A stretch of 64,000 nucleotides of DNA, taken from assembly GCF_017876655.1 (NCBI RefSeq), contig NZ_JAGIOK010000001.1, positions 1,240,001 to 1,304,000 on the forward strand, in the 5' to 3' direction. Both the position numbers and the translations under genes were made by a program. This document shows, piece after piece, positions 46,273 to 55,871 of this stretch (within the stretch, counting starts at the first letter, position 1; every line of letters begins with the position of its first letter). Below the pieces are notes generated by a model. It searched no databases. It was given only the letters and a program-made list of their open reading frames with translations, and had not been told where the DNA came from. The stretch comes from Microbacterium imperiale (GTDB taxonomy: Bacteria > Actinomycetota > Actinomycetes > Actinomycetales > Microbacteriaceae).

Positions 46273-47003
46273 TGCGCGCCGCGGCGTCCCGGCCGCATTC
46301 GCCGGACGAACTGCGCATCGCCGGACTCTCCCGGTTCTCGGCAGTGGACTGGCCGGGGCGCCTGGTCGCCACCGTGTTCCTGCAGGGATGCCCGTGGGAC
46401 TGCCACTACTGCCACAACCCGGCGCTCATCGACCCTCGCGCCCCCGCGGCGGCCGAGTGGGACGAGGTCGAGGCGTTCCTGCGCGGTCGCGTCGGGTTGC
46501 TCGACGGCGTGGTGTTCTCGGGTGGTGAGCCGACGATGCAGCGCGGTCTCGCCGCCGCGGTCGCGCGGGTGAGCGGGCTCGGCTTCGACGTGGGACTGCA
46601 CACCGGGGGCGCCTACCCGGCGCTGCTCGAGCCGCTGCTCACCGCGCTGACGTGGATCGGGCTCGACATCAAGGCCCTGCCCGAGGAGTACGCGAGCGTG
46701 ACCGGCCGCGGCCCGAGCGGCGGCGCGGCACTGCGCTCGCTCGACCTCGTGCTCGCCGAACAGCATCGGCGGGCCGGGACCGCGCGCCCGCTCGACCTCG
46801 AGGTGCGGACCACCGTGCACCCCGACCTGACGGACGAGGCGCGCCTCGCCGCGCTCGCCGACCTGCTCGCCGAGCGCGGGGTGCAGCGGTGGGCGCTGCA
46901 GCGGTTCCGCGCCGCCGGAACGCGATGCGGCCCGGCACGCACCGAGCCACCGACGCTCGACGCCGTGCCCCGCGACCGGTTCACCGAGGTCGTCGTGCGG
47001 TGA
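46272..47003 (+). CDS. nrdG: Anaerobic ribonucleotide reductase activating protein (radical SAM)
   Basis: A 243-aa radical SAM enzyme that installs the glycyl radical in NrdD. The [4Fe-4S] motif is CPWDCHYC (CxxxCxxC, about residues 40-47), followed by FSGGEPTMQ, the SAM-binding GGE. It is larger than E. coli NrdG (about 154 aa) and close to the PflA-like type. ATG 46272 overlaps the nrdD stop (TGATG). The 3' end overlaps the convergent DUF2809 gene by 23 nt. Confidence 0.92.
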   Translation: MRAAASRPHSPDELRIAGLSRFSAVDWPGRLVATVFLQGCPWDCHYCHNPALIDPRAPAAAEWDEVEAFLRGRVGLLDGVVFSGGEPTMQRGLAAAVARVSGLGFDVGLHTGGAYPALLEPLLTALTWIGLDIKALPEEYASVTGRGPSGGAALRSLDLVLAEQHRRAGTARPLDLEVRTTVHPDLTDEARLAALADLLAERGVQRWALQRFRAAGTRCGPARTEPPTLDAVPRDRFTEVVVR

Positions 47004-47418
47004 ATCGGGAGCGGATGCGGCGCTGTGCGGCATCCGCTCCCGCTGCGGCGGCCACCGTCACGACGTACACGAGGAGGTCGCGCGGGTCGAAAGCCGTGCC
47101 GAGAACGAGCATGGCGGGCGGGAACACCGCGCCCGCGCGCTCGGGCCAGCCGGTCAGCTGCAGCAGCTCGACGGCCACGCACCAGACCAGGGCGGCGGCC
47201 GCGACGACGCGCACCCGAGCATGCGGCACCACCCCGACGGCGAGCGCGTAGATGAGCAGCGCGTACAGGGCGTCGCCGGCGATGTCGGATGCCGCCGAGT
47301 CGGGCAGCGCGCGATGGACGAGGAGGCCCGACGCGATCGTGACTGCAGCCACGACGAGTGCGACGACGCGACGACGGGTCGACGACGGAGCGGGCCGGCC
47401 GGTGGCGTCCGCTCTCAC
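46981..47418 (-). CDS. DUF2809 family membrane protein
   Basis: A 145-aa protein with about four hydrophobic helices. GDALYALLIYALAVGV, VELLQLTGWP and LGTAFDPRDLLVYVVTVAA match the pattern of DUF2809 proteins, whose function is unknown. GTG 47418 is preferred to the upstream in-frame GTG 47436, because it overlaps the upstream NUDIX gene by 4 nt (GTGA), a typical coupling. The two genes appear to form a small operon. Confidence 0.78.
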   Translation of the reverse strand: MRADATGRPAPSSTRRRVVALVVAAVTIASGLLVHRALPDSAASDIAGDALYALLIYALAVGVVPHARVRVVAAAALVWCVAVELLQLTGWPERAGAVFPPAMLVLGTAFDPRDLLVYVVTVAAAAGADAAQRRIRSRFTARRPR

Positions 47419-48305
47419 AGGCGGTCGCGCAGCCACGAGGGCCCGAGCGCGGTCGCGCCGAGCGCCTCGACCCGCGCGCGCAGCTCGCGGTCGGCCGTCA
47501 CGACGCTCACGCGCTCACCCGCGCTGACGGCCCGCTCGGCCACGGCGACGATCGCGTCGTCGCCCGAGCCATCCGCCCGCACGAGCTCGACCGCGCCGAC
47601 GCCCTCGACGTCGCGGGCCCGACCCTCGACGACGGCGACGAACCGCGGAAACCAGATGTCCTCGCCGAGTCCGAGCCCGGCGGCGTCCACTCCTCCCGCG
47701 GCGAGGCCGGCCAACTCCGCGAGCAGGCGCGACGCCGCACCGGCGCGATCGCGCCACCATCCGTCGGGCACCGACCCGACGACGTTCGCCAGGTCGACGA
47801 CGACGGTCGGGCGCACCGTGAGCAGGCCGCGCAGACGCGGCCAGGATGCGGCGAACCCCGGGTGCAGCGGGTACGCGTCGACCTCCTCGAGAGGTACCCA
47901 GGCGAGCTCGCGGCTCTCGGGATCGCTGATCACCGGCTCGAACGGCGTCGTCACATCGGCGACGAGCGTGCCGTACGTCCAGACGCCGACGTCGAGGATG
48001 CTGAGCAGGCGAGGTTTGACGGCTTCGGCGGGCACCCCGGCCTCTTCGGCCGACTCGCGCAGGGCGCCGTCTGGTGCGGACTCCCCCGCGTGACGGGCTC
48101 CCCCGGGCAGCCCCCAGGTGTTGCCGAAGTGACTCCACGACACCCGGTGCTGCAACAGGACGCCGCGCTCGGCATCGACGGCCAGCAGGCCCGCGGCGCC
48201 GAAGCGCCCCCAGTACCGCTCGCCGGTCGGCGCGACGACCCAGGCGTCACCGGGATCGCGCTGGCCATGCGGCGGGCGCGGTGCGGCGGAGGCGGCATCG
48301 GTCAT
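47415..48305 (-). CDS. NUDIX hydrolase fused to NYN/PIN-like domain
   Basis: A 296-aa protein. The N-terminal half is a NUDIX domain with a complete box G-x5-E-x7-RE-x2-EE-x-G (GGARHAGE and RESAEEAGV, about residues 71-93), so it hydrolyses a nucleoside diphosphate linked to another moiety. The C-terminal half (about 165-296) looks like a NYN/PIN-type domain: VVVDLANVVGS, GSGDDAIVAVAE and VSVVTADRELRARV carry the aspartates of a nuclease-like fold. ATG 48305 excludes an upstream basic extension. Combined function may be RNA or nucleotide quality control; that is an inference. Confidence 0.8.
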   Translation of the reverse strand: MTDAASAAPRPPHGQRDPGDAWVVAPTGERYWGRFGAAGLLAVDAERGVLLQHRVSWSHFGNTWGLPGGARHAGESAPDGALRESAEEAGVPAEAVKPRLLSILDVGVWTYGTLVADVTTPFEPVISDPESRELAWVPLEEVDAYPLHPGFAASWPRLRGLLTVRPTVVVDLANVVGSVPDGWWRDRAGAASRLLAELAGLAAGGVDAAGLGLGEDIWFPRFVAVVEGRARDVEGVGAVELVRADGSGDDAIVAVAERAVSAGERVSVVTADRELRARVEALGATALGPSWLRDRL

Positions 48306-48575
48306 CACCACAGCCTGACACAGCCGGAGTCCCCGCGGCCGTGATTGGCATCGTGTTACCAGCGGGGCTGTGGGCGGATCGGGACTGTCGGGGCGCGCCG
48401 GTTCGACAGGGGCGAGCGGAGCGGGTTCGCCGCGCCGCGTGATCGACGAAGGAGCGGGGCGCGACTTCCTCTGGACGCTCTCCGCGTGCGATGCGCACCG
48501 CGTCTCGGCGACGTTCGGGTTCGAGAGTGGGGTTGTGGACAGGCGCGACGCGATGTCGGAGGTTCGTGGCATCAT

Positions 48576-48591
48576 TCGAACATGCATTCGA
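48576..48591. promoter_or_regulatory. SOS/LexA-like box over the HNH gene start
   Basis: TCGAACATGCATTCGA resembles the actinobacterial LexA site CGAAC-N4-GTTCG with a single change (A for G in the second half). The ATG of the HNH gene (48582) is inside it. A repressor bound there would block transcription or initiation. Confidence 0.5.
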
Positions 48592-49964
48592 CGGTCGGGA
48601 TCGGTAGTGATGGGGATGTCGCCGCACTCGCCGACCTCGTCGCCGACGCCGAACGGGTGACGGATGCCGCGCGCGCGGCGCAGATCCATGAGGTGCGCGT
48701 GCTCGCCGCGGCGGGGCGGTTGGCGGAGCAGCAGTCAGCCGGGGCGGACGAGCGGGTCAAAGCACGCGAGATGGCTCTGCGGAGCATCGCGGCGGAGCTC
48801 GCGGGAGTGTTCGTCACGACCGACCGAACGCTACAGCGACGGATCGACGAAGCGCGAGACCTGGTCGAGAACTACCCGGCGACGATGACTGCCTGGGAAG
48901 CCGGACGCATCACCCGAGGGCACGTCCGCGTTATCCAAGACACCGGGTGCGTTGTACCCGGGGAGGTGCGCGACGAGTTCGAACGAGCGGCGATCGAGCG
49001 GTGCGAGGGTGAAACACCGAACCGGGTGCGGGATACGCTGGTGCACCTCGCGGAGCGGTTGCACCCGCGGTCGTTCAGCGAGCGGCACGAGGAAGCCGCC
49101 GCGGGGCGATGCGTACGCGTGCAGGCGGGGCCCGACGGGATGTCGGATTTGATCGCGACCCTCCCTACGGTGATCGCCGAAGGGGTGGTCGACCGGCTAA
49201 CGCGTCAGGCGCGGGAAATCATCGACGCCCGCCCGCACGCGGATGGCGCCGCGGATGCGGCGGCTGATGACGAGGCTGTCGACACGGATGCCGCGACGCT
49301 CGACGGTTCATCGTTCGCCGCAGACACCCGCACCATGGACCAGGTCCGCGCCGATGTGTTCGCCGACCTGCTGCTCGCCGGAACGCCCTCGCTCGACCCG
49401 ACCGCCGACGGTGATGGCAACGGTGCGCTCGGCGCGATCCGCGCGAAGGTACAGGTCGTCGTCTCCGCGCTCACGCTCACCGGAAAGGACGACGGACCGG
49501 CCGACCTCGTCGGCCGCTCCCCCATCGACGCCGCCACCGCACGCGAACTCGCCGGCGACAACACCGCGTGGGATCGGCTCCTCACCCACCCGGTAACCGG
49601 CACCGTGCTCGAATGCGACGCCTACCAGCCCACCGCCGCGATGCGTCGTCTGCTGCGAGCGCGCGACCGGCACTGCCGGTTCCCTGGATGCCGGCAACCC
49701 GCCATCCGATGCGAGATCGACCACACCCACGCGGCATCCGACGGCGGACCCACCCACGTCGGCAACCTCGCCCACCTCTGCAAACGCCACCACGACGTCA
49801 AACACCACACCCGATGGCGCGTCAAACAGCTCCCCGGCGGGAAGCTCGTATGGACCTCACCCACCGGAAGGGTCTACCGCGAAGACGCACCCCGACCGGT
49901 GGTCGCCTTCACCATCGTCAGCACACCCGGCGTCGCGCCACCGGACGAGTCACCGCCGTTCTGA
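48582..49964 (+). CDS. DUF222 / HNH endonuclease-domain protein (13E12 type)
   Basis: A 460-aa protein with an N-terminal DUF222 domain (about residues 10-330, with LAAAGRLAEQQSAG and GHVRVIQDTGCVVPGEVRDEF) and a C-terminal HNH nuclease domain, CRFPGCRQPAIRCEIDHTHA then GNLAHLCKRHHDVKHH. The zinc and catalytic histidines are intact. These 13E12-family genes are repeated and mobile-looking in actinobacteria; several in M. tuberculosis are SOS induced. ATG 48582 is used, with GGAGG some way upstream; longer in-frame versions read through non-coding DNA. A LexA-like box covers the start. Confidence 0.88.
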   Translation: MHSTVGIGSDGDVAALADLVADAERVTDAARAAQIHEVRVLAAAGRLAEQQSAGADERVKAREMALRSIAAELAGVFVTTDRTLQRRIDEARDLVENYPATMTAWEAGRITRGHVRVIQDTGCVVPGEVRDEFERAAIERCEGETPNRVRDTLVHLAERLHPRSFSERHEEAAAGRCVRVQAGPDGMSDLIATLPTVIAEGVVDRLTRQAREIIDARPHADGAADAAADDEAVDTDAATLDGSSFAADTRTMDQVRADVFADLLLAGTPSLDPTADGDGNGALGAIRAKVQVVVSALTLTGKDDGPADLVGRSPIDAATARELAGDNTAWDRLLTHPVTGTVLECDAYQPTAAMRRLLRARDRHCRFPGCRQPAIRCEIDHTHAASDGGPTHVGNLAHLCKRHHDVKHHTRWRVKQLPGGKLVWTSPTGRVYREDAPRPVVAFTIVSTPGVAPPDESPPF

Positions 49965-50213
49965 CGCTCGCTTCGCATGCACGATGATCACCTGATCGCA
50001 TCGGCGACGCCCGCTCGCGGATGACGAGGGACGTTGACGCTCGACGCGAGGACCACGAGCGAAGCCGACGCCCGCTTCGCGCGGACCACGACGGGACGAC
50101 ACGGCGACGGCACGACATTGCGACGTCGGCGCGACCCCGCGACGACGCGACACCGACGACACCGCGACTGACACAAGGACCCGCGGACGGCGACACGATC
50201 GACGTAAGGACCG

Positions 50214-50240
50214 GCCGGCGACGGCATCACCGCCGCCGGC
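50214..50240 (-). terminator. Hairpin downstream of der
   Basis: GCCGGCG (50214-50220) pairs with CGCCGGC (50234-50240), extended inward by three more pairs past one A-C mismatch, with a CATCA loop. It lies 8 nt beyond the der stop codon and would end the housekeeping operon. No T-tract is present. The rest of the 283-bp region 49965-50247 has no gene that I can see; it holds a near-repeat of GACGCTCGCTTCGC at 49963-49976 and 50067-50080 (13 of 14 matches). Confidence 0.5.
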
Positions 50241-50247
50241 GCACGGG

Positions 50248-51774
50248 TCAGCGCTGGCGCTTCTCGCGCACGCGCATGTTGGTGACGATCGGCGTGCCCT
50301 CGAAGCCGAAGATCTCGCGCAGACGGCGCTGGATGAAGCGCCGGTAGCCCGGGTCGAGGAAGCCGGTCGTGAACAGCACGAATGTGGGCGGACGCGTCGA
50401 CGCCTGCGTCCCGAACAGGATGCGCGGCTGCTTGCCCCCGCGCAGCGGGTGCGGGTGCTCCGCGACCAGCTCGGCGAGGAACGCGTTGAACTTGCCCGTC
50501 GGGATGCGCTGATCCCACGACTCCAGCGCCGTTTCGAGCGCGGGCACCAGCTTGTCGAGGTGACGGCCGGTGCGCGCGGACAGGTTGACCCGCGGCGCCC
50601 ACGTGACGTGCGCCAGGTCCTGCTCGATCTCGCGCTCGAGATACCGGCGACGGTCGGCGTTGTCCATGTCGACGTCGTTGAGGCGATCCCACTTGTTGAA
50701 CGCCAGCACGAGGGCGCGCCCCGACTCCAGCACGAGGTCGATGATGTTGAGGTCCTGCACGCTGATCGACTCGGTGACGTCGAGGACGACGACCGCGACC
50801 TCCGCCTTCTCGAGCGCGGCCGACGTGCGCAGCGACGCGTAGAAGTCCGCGCCCTGCTGCAGGTGCACCCGACGGCGGATGCCGGCGGTGTCGACCAGAC
50901 GCCAGAGCTTGCCGCCCAGCTCGACGACCTCGTCGACCGGGTCGCGGGTGGTGCCGGCGAGGTCGTTCACGACGACGCGCTCCTCGCCCGCCGCCTTGTT
51001 CAGCAGCGACGACTTGCCCACGTTGGGGCGGCCCAGGATCGCGACACGGCGAGGACCGCCGAGCTCGTTCTTCGCGACCGCAGAGACCTCGGGCAGGACG
51101 TTCATGATCGCGTCGAGCAGATCCGCGACGCCTCGTCCGTGGATCGCCGAGACCGGATGCGGCTCGCCCAGACCGAGATTCCACAGCGCCGCGGCCTCGG
51201 GCTCCTGGCGCGCGTCGTCGATCTTGTTCGCCACCAGGAAGACCGGCTTGCTCGTCTTGCGCAGCAGCCGGACGACGGCCTCATCGGTCGCCGTCGCCCC
51301 GACCATCGCGTCCACAACGAAGAGCACGACGTCGGCCAGGTCGATCGCGACCTCGGCCTGCGCGGCGACCGACCGGTCGATGCCCCGCGCGTCCGGCTCC
51401 CAGCCGCCGGTGTCGACGAGGGTGAAGCGACGGTCCATCCACTCGGCCTTGTAGCTGACGCGGTCGCGCGTGACACCCGGGGTGTCCTCGACGACGGCCT
51501 CGCGGCGGCCGAGGATGCGGTTGACCAGCGCCGACTTGCCGACGTTCGGGCGTCCGACGATGGCGACCACCGGCAGCGCCGGCAGCACCTCGACGGCCTC
51601 GCCACCCGCGGTCAGGCCCGCGAGCAGGTGGGCGTCCTCGTCGTCGAGCTCGTAGTCGGCGAGCGTCGCGCGCAGCGCGGCAGCCCGCTGATCGGCGAGC
51701 TCCTCGTCGAGGTTCGCGAGCTTCTCCTCGAGCTGGTCGGGACCGCCCTCGTACTCGTCTTCGGTCGTAGCCAT
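50248..51774 (-). CDS. der: Ribosome-associated GTPase Der (EngA)
   Basis: A 508-aa double GTPase needed for 50S ribosome assembly. An acidic N-terminal extension (about 65 residues) precedes the two G domains, each with P-loop [12 protein letters not shown] (about 74) and [12 protein letters not shown] (about 247), and switch motifs DTPGVTRD and [10 protein letters not shown]-terminal KH-like domain follows. It starts inside the cmk stop codon (TGATG, 1-nt overlap), a fixed actinobacterial arrangement. Confidence 0.97.
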   Translation of the reverse strand: MATTEDEYEGGPDQLEEKLANLDEELADQRAAALRATLADYELDDEDAHLLAGLTAGGEAVEVLPALPVVAIVGRPNVGKSALVNRILGRREAVVEDTPGVTRDRVSYKAEWMDRRFTLVDTGGWEPDARGIDRSVAAQAEVAIDLADVVLFVVDAMVGATATDEAVVRLLRKTSKPVFLVANKIDDARQEPEAAALWNLGLGEPHPVSAIHGRGVADLLDAIMNVLPEVSAVAKNELGGPRRVAILGRPNVGKSSLLNKAAGEERVVVNDLAGTTRDPVDEVVELGGKLWRLVDTAGIRRRVHLQQGADFYASLRTSAALEKAEVAVVVLDVTESISVQDLNIIDLVLESGRALVLAFNKWDRLNDVDMDNADRRRYLEREIEQDLAHVTWAPRVNLSARTGRHLDKLVPALETALESWDQRIPTGKFNAFLAELVAEHPHPLRGGKQPRILFGTQASTRPPTFVLFTTGFLDPGYRRFIQRRLREIFGFEGTPIVTNMRVREKRQR

Positions 51775-52487
51775 CAGTTCTCTCCTGTCGCGGTGCGGAC
51801 GACGTCGATGACGGCGTCCACGGTCCGATCGAAGTCCAAATCCGTCGAGTCGACCACCACGACGCCCGGCGCGGCGGTGAGGAAGTCGACGACCTGCGCA
51901 TCCGAGGCGTCCCGGCGGTGCAGCGCGGCGGCGACGGCGGCGGCATCCTCGCCCGTCAGCTCGGCACTGCGGCGGGCGGCGCGCACCTCGGGCGCCGCGG
52001 TGAGCAGGATGCGCACGGGCGCATCCGGGAAGACCACCGTAGTGATGTCGCGCCCCTCGACGATGACGCCCGCCGCGCCGGACCCGGCGACGAGCGCGCG
52101 AAAGAGCAGGTTCACCCGCTCGCGCACCGCCGGAACGCGGGCGACGCCGCTGACGGCGGCGGAGACGCGTGGCTCGCGGATCTGCTCCGTGACGAACGTG
52201 TCGCCGACGCGCACCCAGTGATCGTCGGGGTCGAGCGAGATCGCGTAGTCGAAGCCGTCGAGCGCGTCTACGACTGCGTCGGCGTCGGCGGTGTCGCCGT
52301 GCCGCTCGAGCACGCGCCAGGCCAGGGCACGGTACGCCGCGCCGGTGTCGAGGAAGCCGTATCCGAGCACGCGCGCCGCCTGCTTCGAGACGCTCGACTT
52401 GCCGCTGCCGGCGGGGCCGTCGATCGCGACGGTGACCGGCGCGTCGGCCGTGGGCACGCCGGTCTCGGCGAACGGGGACTCAGGCAT
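51774..52487 (-). CDS. cmk: Cytidylate kinase
   Basis: A 237-aa kinase that phosphorylates CMP and dCMP. Walker A is [13 protein letters not shown] (about 24-31); [16 protein letters not shown] is the conserved substrate/LID stretch and RRDASD closes the nucleotide site. It overlaps tyrA by 8 nt upstream and der by 1 nt downstream. Length is standard. Confidence 0.96.
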   Translation of the reverse strand: MPESPFAETGVPTADAPVTVAIDGPAGSGKSSVSKQAARVLGYGFLDTGAAYRALAWRVLERHGDTADADAVVDALDGFDYAISLDPDDHWVRVGDTFVTEQIREPRVSAAVSGVARVPAVRERVNLLFRALVAGSGAAGVIVEGRDITTVVFPDAPVRILLTAAPEVRAARRSAELTGEDAAAVAAALHRRDASDAQVVDFLTAAPGVVVVDSTDLDFDRTVDAVIDVVRTATGEN

Positions 52488-53607
52488 GCGGCACGCTCGC
52501 GATCTTCCAGCCGCGCTCCTCGAGCCCGGCGACGGCTTGGTGAAGGGCCCGGGGATCGACGCTCAGCTCAGCGAGACCGAACTGCGCTCCCGGCGAGTGC
52601 TCGAGGCGGAAGTCCTCGACGTTGACGGCGAGCTCGCCCAGGTCGCCGAACAGACGGCCGAGCTGCCCGGGGGTGTCGTCGACGCGGACGACGACCTGCT
52701 CGAAGCGGCGGTTCTGTCCGTGCTTGCCCGGCAGCCGCTCCACGCCCTCGTTCCCGCGGCGGATCGTGTCGGCGACGGCACGTCGCGCCCCCGGGGCGCC
52801 GGGCTCGCGCAGGGCGTCCGAGACGGATCGCAGGTCGTCGGCGAGCGCGTCGAGCACCGCGACGACCGGAGCGGCGTTGGCGCCGAGGATCTGCACCCAC
52901 AGTTCGGGAGCGGATGCCGCGATGCGCGTCGTGTCGCGCACGCCCTGGCCCGTCAGCCGCAGCGACCCTTCGGGGGCGGCGACGAATCGGCCCGCGAGCA
53001 GGCTCGCGACGAGCTGGGGGACGTGCGAGGTCAGCGCGACGGCCTCGTCGTGCTCCTGCGGCGTCATCTCGAGCGGCATGGCGCCGAGGTCGAGGGCGAG
53101 GCCCTCGACGATCGCGAGGTCGGATGACAGGGTCTCGTCGTCGCGGCAGACCACCCAGGGACGCCCGACGAAGATGTCAGCGCGCGCCGAGATGGCGCCG
53201 CCCCGCTCACGGCCCGCGAGGGGGTGGGAGCCGATGTAGTGCGTGAGGTCGACGCCGCGCGCACGCAGCTCCCGATAGGGCTCGAGCTTGACGCTCGCGA
53301 CATCCGTCACGACGACGCCCGGGTGAGCCGCCAGCTCGCGCTCGATGACGTCGGCGGTCACGTCCGGGGGCACCGCCACCACGACGAGCACGGGGCGGTC
53401 GTCGGGGGCGGGCAGTCGCCCGGCACCGTAGTCGACCGCCAGCCGCAGCTGCGCCGGAGAGGCATCGTCGAGGACGACGTCGACGCCGAGCAGGCGCAGC
53501 GCGTGCCCGATGCTCGAGCCCAGCAGCCCCGCGCCGACGATGCGCACGGTGCCGGCCGTGCGCGCGGCACGGCCGGAGCGCACGGGCGCGGGCGAAAGAT
53601 CGGTCAC
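52480..53607 (-). CDS. tyrA: Prephenate dehydrogenase with ACT domain
   Basis: A 375-aa NAD(P)-dependent enzyme that converts prephenate to 4-hydroxyphenylpyruvate for tyrosine synthesis. The Rossmann motif is [15 protein letters not shown] (about 24-38), the catalytic histidine region is [14 protein letters not shown], and the C-terminus (about 300-375) is an ACT regulatory domain ([19 protein letters not shown]), suggesting feedback control by tyrosine. The start is GTG 53607, overlapping rluB by 4 nt. Confidence 0.93.
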   Translation of the reverse strand: MTDLSPAPVRSGRAARTAGTVRIVGAGLLGSSIGHALRLLGVDVVLDDASPAQLRLAVDYGAGRLPAPDDRPVLVVVAVPPDVTADVIERELAAHPGVVVTDVASVKLEPYRELRARGVDLTHYIGSHPLAGRERGGAISARADIFVGRPWVVCRDDETLSSDLAIVEGLALDLGAMPLEMTPQEHDEAVALTSHVPQLVASLLAGRFVAAPEGSLRLTGQGVRDTTRIAASAPELWVQILGANAAPVVAVLDALADDLRSVSDALREPGAPGARRAVADTIRRGNEGVERLPGKHGQNRRFEQVVVRVDDTPGQLGRLFGDLGELAVNVEDFRLEHSPGAQFGLAELSVDPRALHQAVAGLEERGWKIASVPHA

Positions 53608-54380
53608 GGGGTCTCCGGAGAAGTCGGGTGCGGGGCGGCACCGTCGGCGCTGCGCGAGAGCGTCAGCAGCGCACCTCGCTCCACTGTAGTCAACTCGCGC
53701 GCCCGGCCGGCCGGGAGGGTTCCCAGGTGAAGCGGCCCGAACTGCCGACGCACGAGCTCGAGCACCGGATGCCCCACCTCGGCCATCATGCGCCGCACGA
53801 TGCGATTGCGACCCGAGTGCAGCGTCAGCTCGACGAGGCTCGTCTCACCCGAGGTGTCGAGCAGTCGCGCCTTGTCGGCGGCGATCGGACCGTCCTCCAG
53901 CTCGACGCCCTTCGTCAGCCGCGCGATCGTCTGGGGGGTGACGCGGCCGCGGACCTTGGCGATGTACACCTTCGTCACACCGAACGACGGGTGCGCGAGA
54001 ACGTGCGCGAGCTCGCCGTCGTTGGTGAGCACGAGCAGCCCGCTCGTCTCGGCGTCGAGACGCCCCACGTTGTAGAGGCGCTCGTCCCAGTCCTTCGTGA
54101 AGCGGCGGAGGTCGGCCCGACCCTTCTCGTCCTTCATGGAGCTCACCACGCCGGTCGGCTTGTTGAGCATGACGTAGCGCTTGGTCGTGTCCAGCTGCAC
54201 CGCGGTGCCGTCGACGTCCACCCGATCGTTCTCGGGGTCGATGCGGCTGCCGAGCTCGGTCACGACCGTGCCGTTGACCCGCACCCTCCCCTCGACGATC
54301 AGCTGCTCGCACACCCGTCGCGACGCGACCCCCGCGTTCGCCAGCACCTTCTGCAGGCGTACGCCTTCGGCATCCGTCAT
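53604..54380 (-). CDS. rluB: 23S rRNA pseudouridine synthase, RsuA/RluB family
   Basis: A 258-aa pseudouridine synthase. An S4 RNA-binding domain covers about residues 5-50 (VRLQKVLANAGVASRRVCEQL). The catalytic aspartate is in NVGRLDAETSGLLVLTNDG. RRMMAEVGHPVLELVRRQFG is the family C-terminal signature. The gene lies between scpB and tyrA with 4-nt overlaps on both sides. RluB specificity is inferred from the conserved scpB neighbourhood. Confidence 0.93.
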   Translation of the reverse strand: MTDAEGVRLQKVLANAGVASRRVCEQLIVEGRVRVNGTVVTELGSRIDPENDRVDVDGTAVQLDTTKRYVMLNKPTGVVSSMKDEKGRADLRRFTKDWDERLYNVGRLDAETSGLLVLTNDGELAHVLAHPSFGVTKVYIAKVRGRVTPQTIARLTKGVELEDGPIAADKARLLDTSGETSLVELTLHSGRNRIVRRMMAEVGHPVLELVRRQFGPLHLGTLPAGRARELTTVERGALLTLSRSADGAAPHPTSPETP

Positions 54381-54958
54381 CGGACTCCCTCTCCTTCGAA
54401 CCCAGCGGTGCCGTCGTCGAGCAACGGCGAGATCGGCGGCAGCTCGTCGAGCGAGTTGATGCCGAGGTTGACCAGCAGCGCGTCGGTCGTGCCGTACAGG
54501 ATCGCGCCGGTCTCGGAATCCTGCCCGACCTCGGTCACGAGCCCGCGCGACAGCAGCGTGCGCACGACGGAATCGACGTTGACCGCTCGGATCGAGGCCA
54601 CCTGGCCGCGCGACACCGGCTGCTTGTACGCGATGACCGCGAGGGTCTCGAGCGCCGCCTGCGACAGGCGTGACGGCGCCTGCGTGTTGACGAACTCGCT
54701 GACGAGCGCGTCGTGCTCGGCGCGGACGTACAGCCGCCAGCCGCCGCCCACCTCGCGCAGCTCGAACCCGCGCCGCGGCCCGCCCGTCTCGCCGTCGTAG
54801 TCGGCGACGAGACCCGCGACGGCCTGACGCACCGCCGCCACCGGCGCACCCACAGCGGTGGCGAGGGCGACGAGGCTCTGCGGTTCGTCGACGATCAGCA
54901 GGATCGCCTCGAGGCGTCGCGCGACGTCGGCGACGGCGAACGTGGTGTCATCGGTCAT
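54377..54958 (-). CDS. scpB: Segregation and condensation protein B
   Basis: A 193-aa kleisin-associated winged-helix protein of the SMC-ScpAB condensin. Two winged-helix units are visible: ARRLEAILLIVDEPQSLVAL and LSQAALETLAVIAYKQPVSRG, with VRTLLSRGLVTEVG at the second wing. It overlaps scpA by 11 nt and rluB by 4 nt. Length is normal. Confidence 0.95.
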   Translation of the reverse strand: MTDDTTFAVADVARRLEAILLIVDEPQSLVALATAVGAPVAAVRQAVAGLVADYDGETGGPRRGFELREVGGGWRLYVRAEHDALVSEFVNTQAPSRLSQAALETLAVIAYKQPVSRGQVASIRAVNVDSVVRTLLSRGLVTEVGQDSETGAILYGTTDALLVNLGINSLDELPPISPLLDDGTAGFEGEGVR

Positions 54959-55871
54959 AGTCGGCTCCCAGGGTGGCGAGGTTCTCCTCGGACCAGCGTT
55001 CGGCGGTCCAGCGCAGCGTCAGCTCACCGAGGGGCTCGAGCTGCTCGAACGACAGCGCCGCGTGCCGGTACAGCTCGAGCACGGCGAGGAAGCGGGCAAC
55101 GACGATGCCGGGCTGGGCGACGCCCGCGACGAGCTCGCGGAAGTTCAGGGTACCCGCGCCGCGCAGCAGCGTGACGACGACGGCCGCCTGCTCGCGGATC
55201 GACACGAGCGGGGCGTGCAGGTGATCGAGACCGACGACCGGGATCTCCTTCGGCGCGAAGGCCATCATCGCGAGGGCCGCGAAGTCGTCGGGGGTGAGCG
55301 TCCACACGAGCTCGGGCGCCGCAGCACGGTACTTCTCGTCGAGGCGCACCGAGCGGGTGTGGCGCCGGTCCTCGGTCACGACGCGCTCGGCGAACCACCC
55401 GGCGACCTGCTTGAAGGCGCGGTACTGCAGCAGGCGGGCGAACAGCAGGTCGCGCGCCTCGAGCAGCGCCACCGACTCGGCGTCGATCAGCTCGCCCTGC
55501 GGCAGAAGCCCCGCGACCTTCATGTCGAGCAGCGTGGCGGCGACGACGAGGAACTCCGACGCGGCGTCGAGCTCTTCGGGCTCCAGGCCGCGCAGGTAGC
55601 CGATGAACTCGTCGGTGACCTTGCTGAGCGAGACCTCGGTGATGTCGAGCTCATGCTTGCCGATGAGGTTCAGCAGCAGGTCGAACGGCCCGTCGAAGTT
55701 CGTCAGCGAGACCCGGAAGCCCGGTCCGCTCGGGTCGCCCGCGTCGGATTCGGCCGGCTCGACGCCATCCGCGGCGGGGGCCGCCGCGTCCATGTCGTTC
55801 CGATCGGCGTCGTTCGGGTCGGGCTCGGTCGAGGCGACCGCGTCGGCGATCCCGTCAGGCGACGGCGCCAC
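54948..55871 (-). CDS. scpA: Segregation and condensation protein A
   Basis: A 307-aa kleisin subunit of the SMC condensin complex. The first about 50 residues are acidic and low complexity, then the N-terminal SMC-binding region FRVSLTNFDGPFDLLLNLIG, ELDITEVSLSKVTDEFIGYL, and a C-terminal winged helix. GTG 55871 overlaps the parA 3' end by 17 nt. A later internal ATG would still keep the conserved domain, so the exact start is uncertain. Confidence 0.93.
   Translation of the reverse strand: MAPSPDGIADAVASTEPDPNDADRNDMDAAAPAADGVEPAESDAGDPSGPGFRVSLTNFDGPFDLLLNLIGKHELDITEVSLSKVTDEFIGYLRGLEPEELDAASEFLVVAATLLDMKVAGLLPQGELIDAESVALLEARDLLFARLLQYRAFKQVAGWFAERVVTEDRRHTRSVRLDEKYRAAAPELVWTLTPDDFAALAMMAFAPKEIPVVGLDHLHAPLVSIREQAAVVVTLLRGAGTLNFRELVAGVAQPGIVVARFLAVLELYRHAALSFEQLEPLGELTLRWTAERWSEENLATLGADYDR

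Noticed and set aside
49965..50247. CRISPR-like or degenerate repeat region between HNH gene and der
   Set aside because: The region has GAC/CGA-rich simple sequence and one 14-bp near repeat, but no regular repeat-spacer structure.
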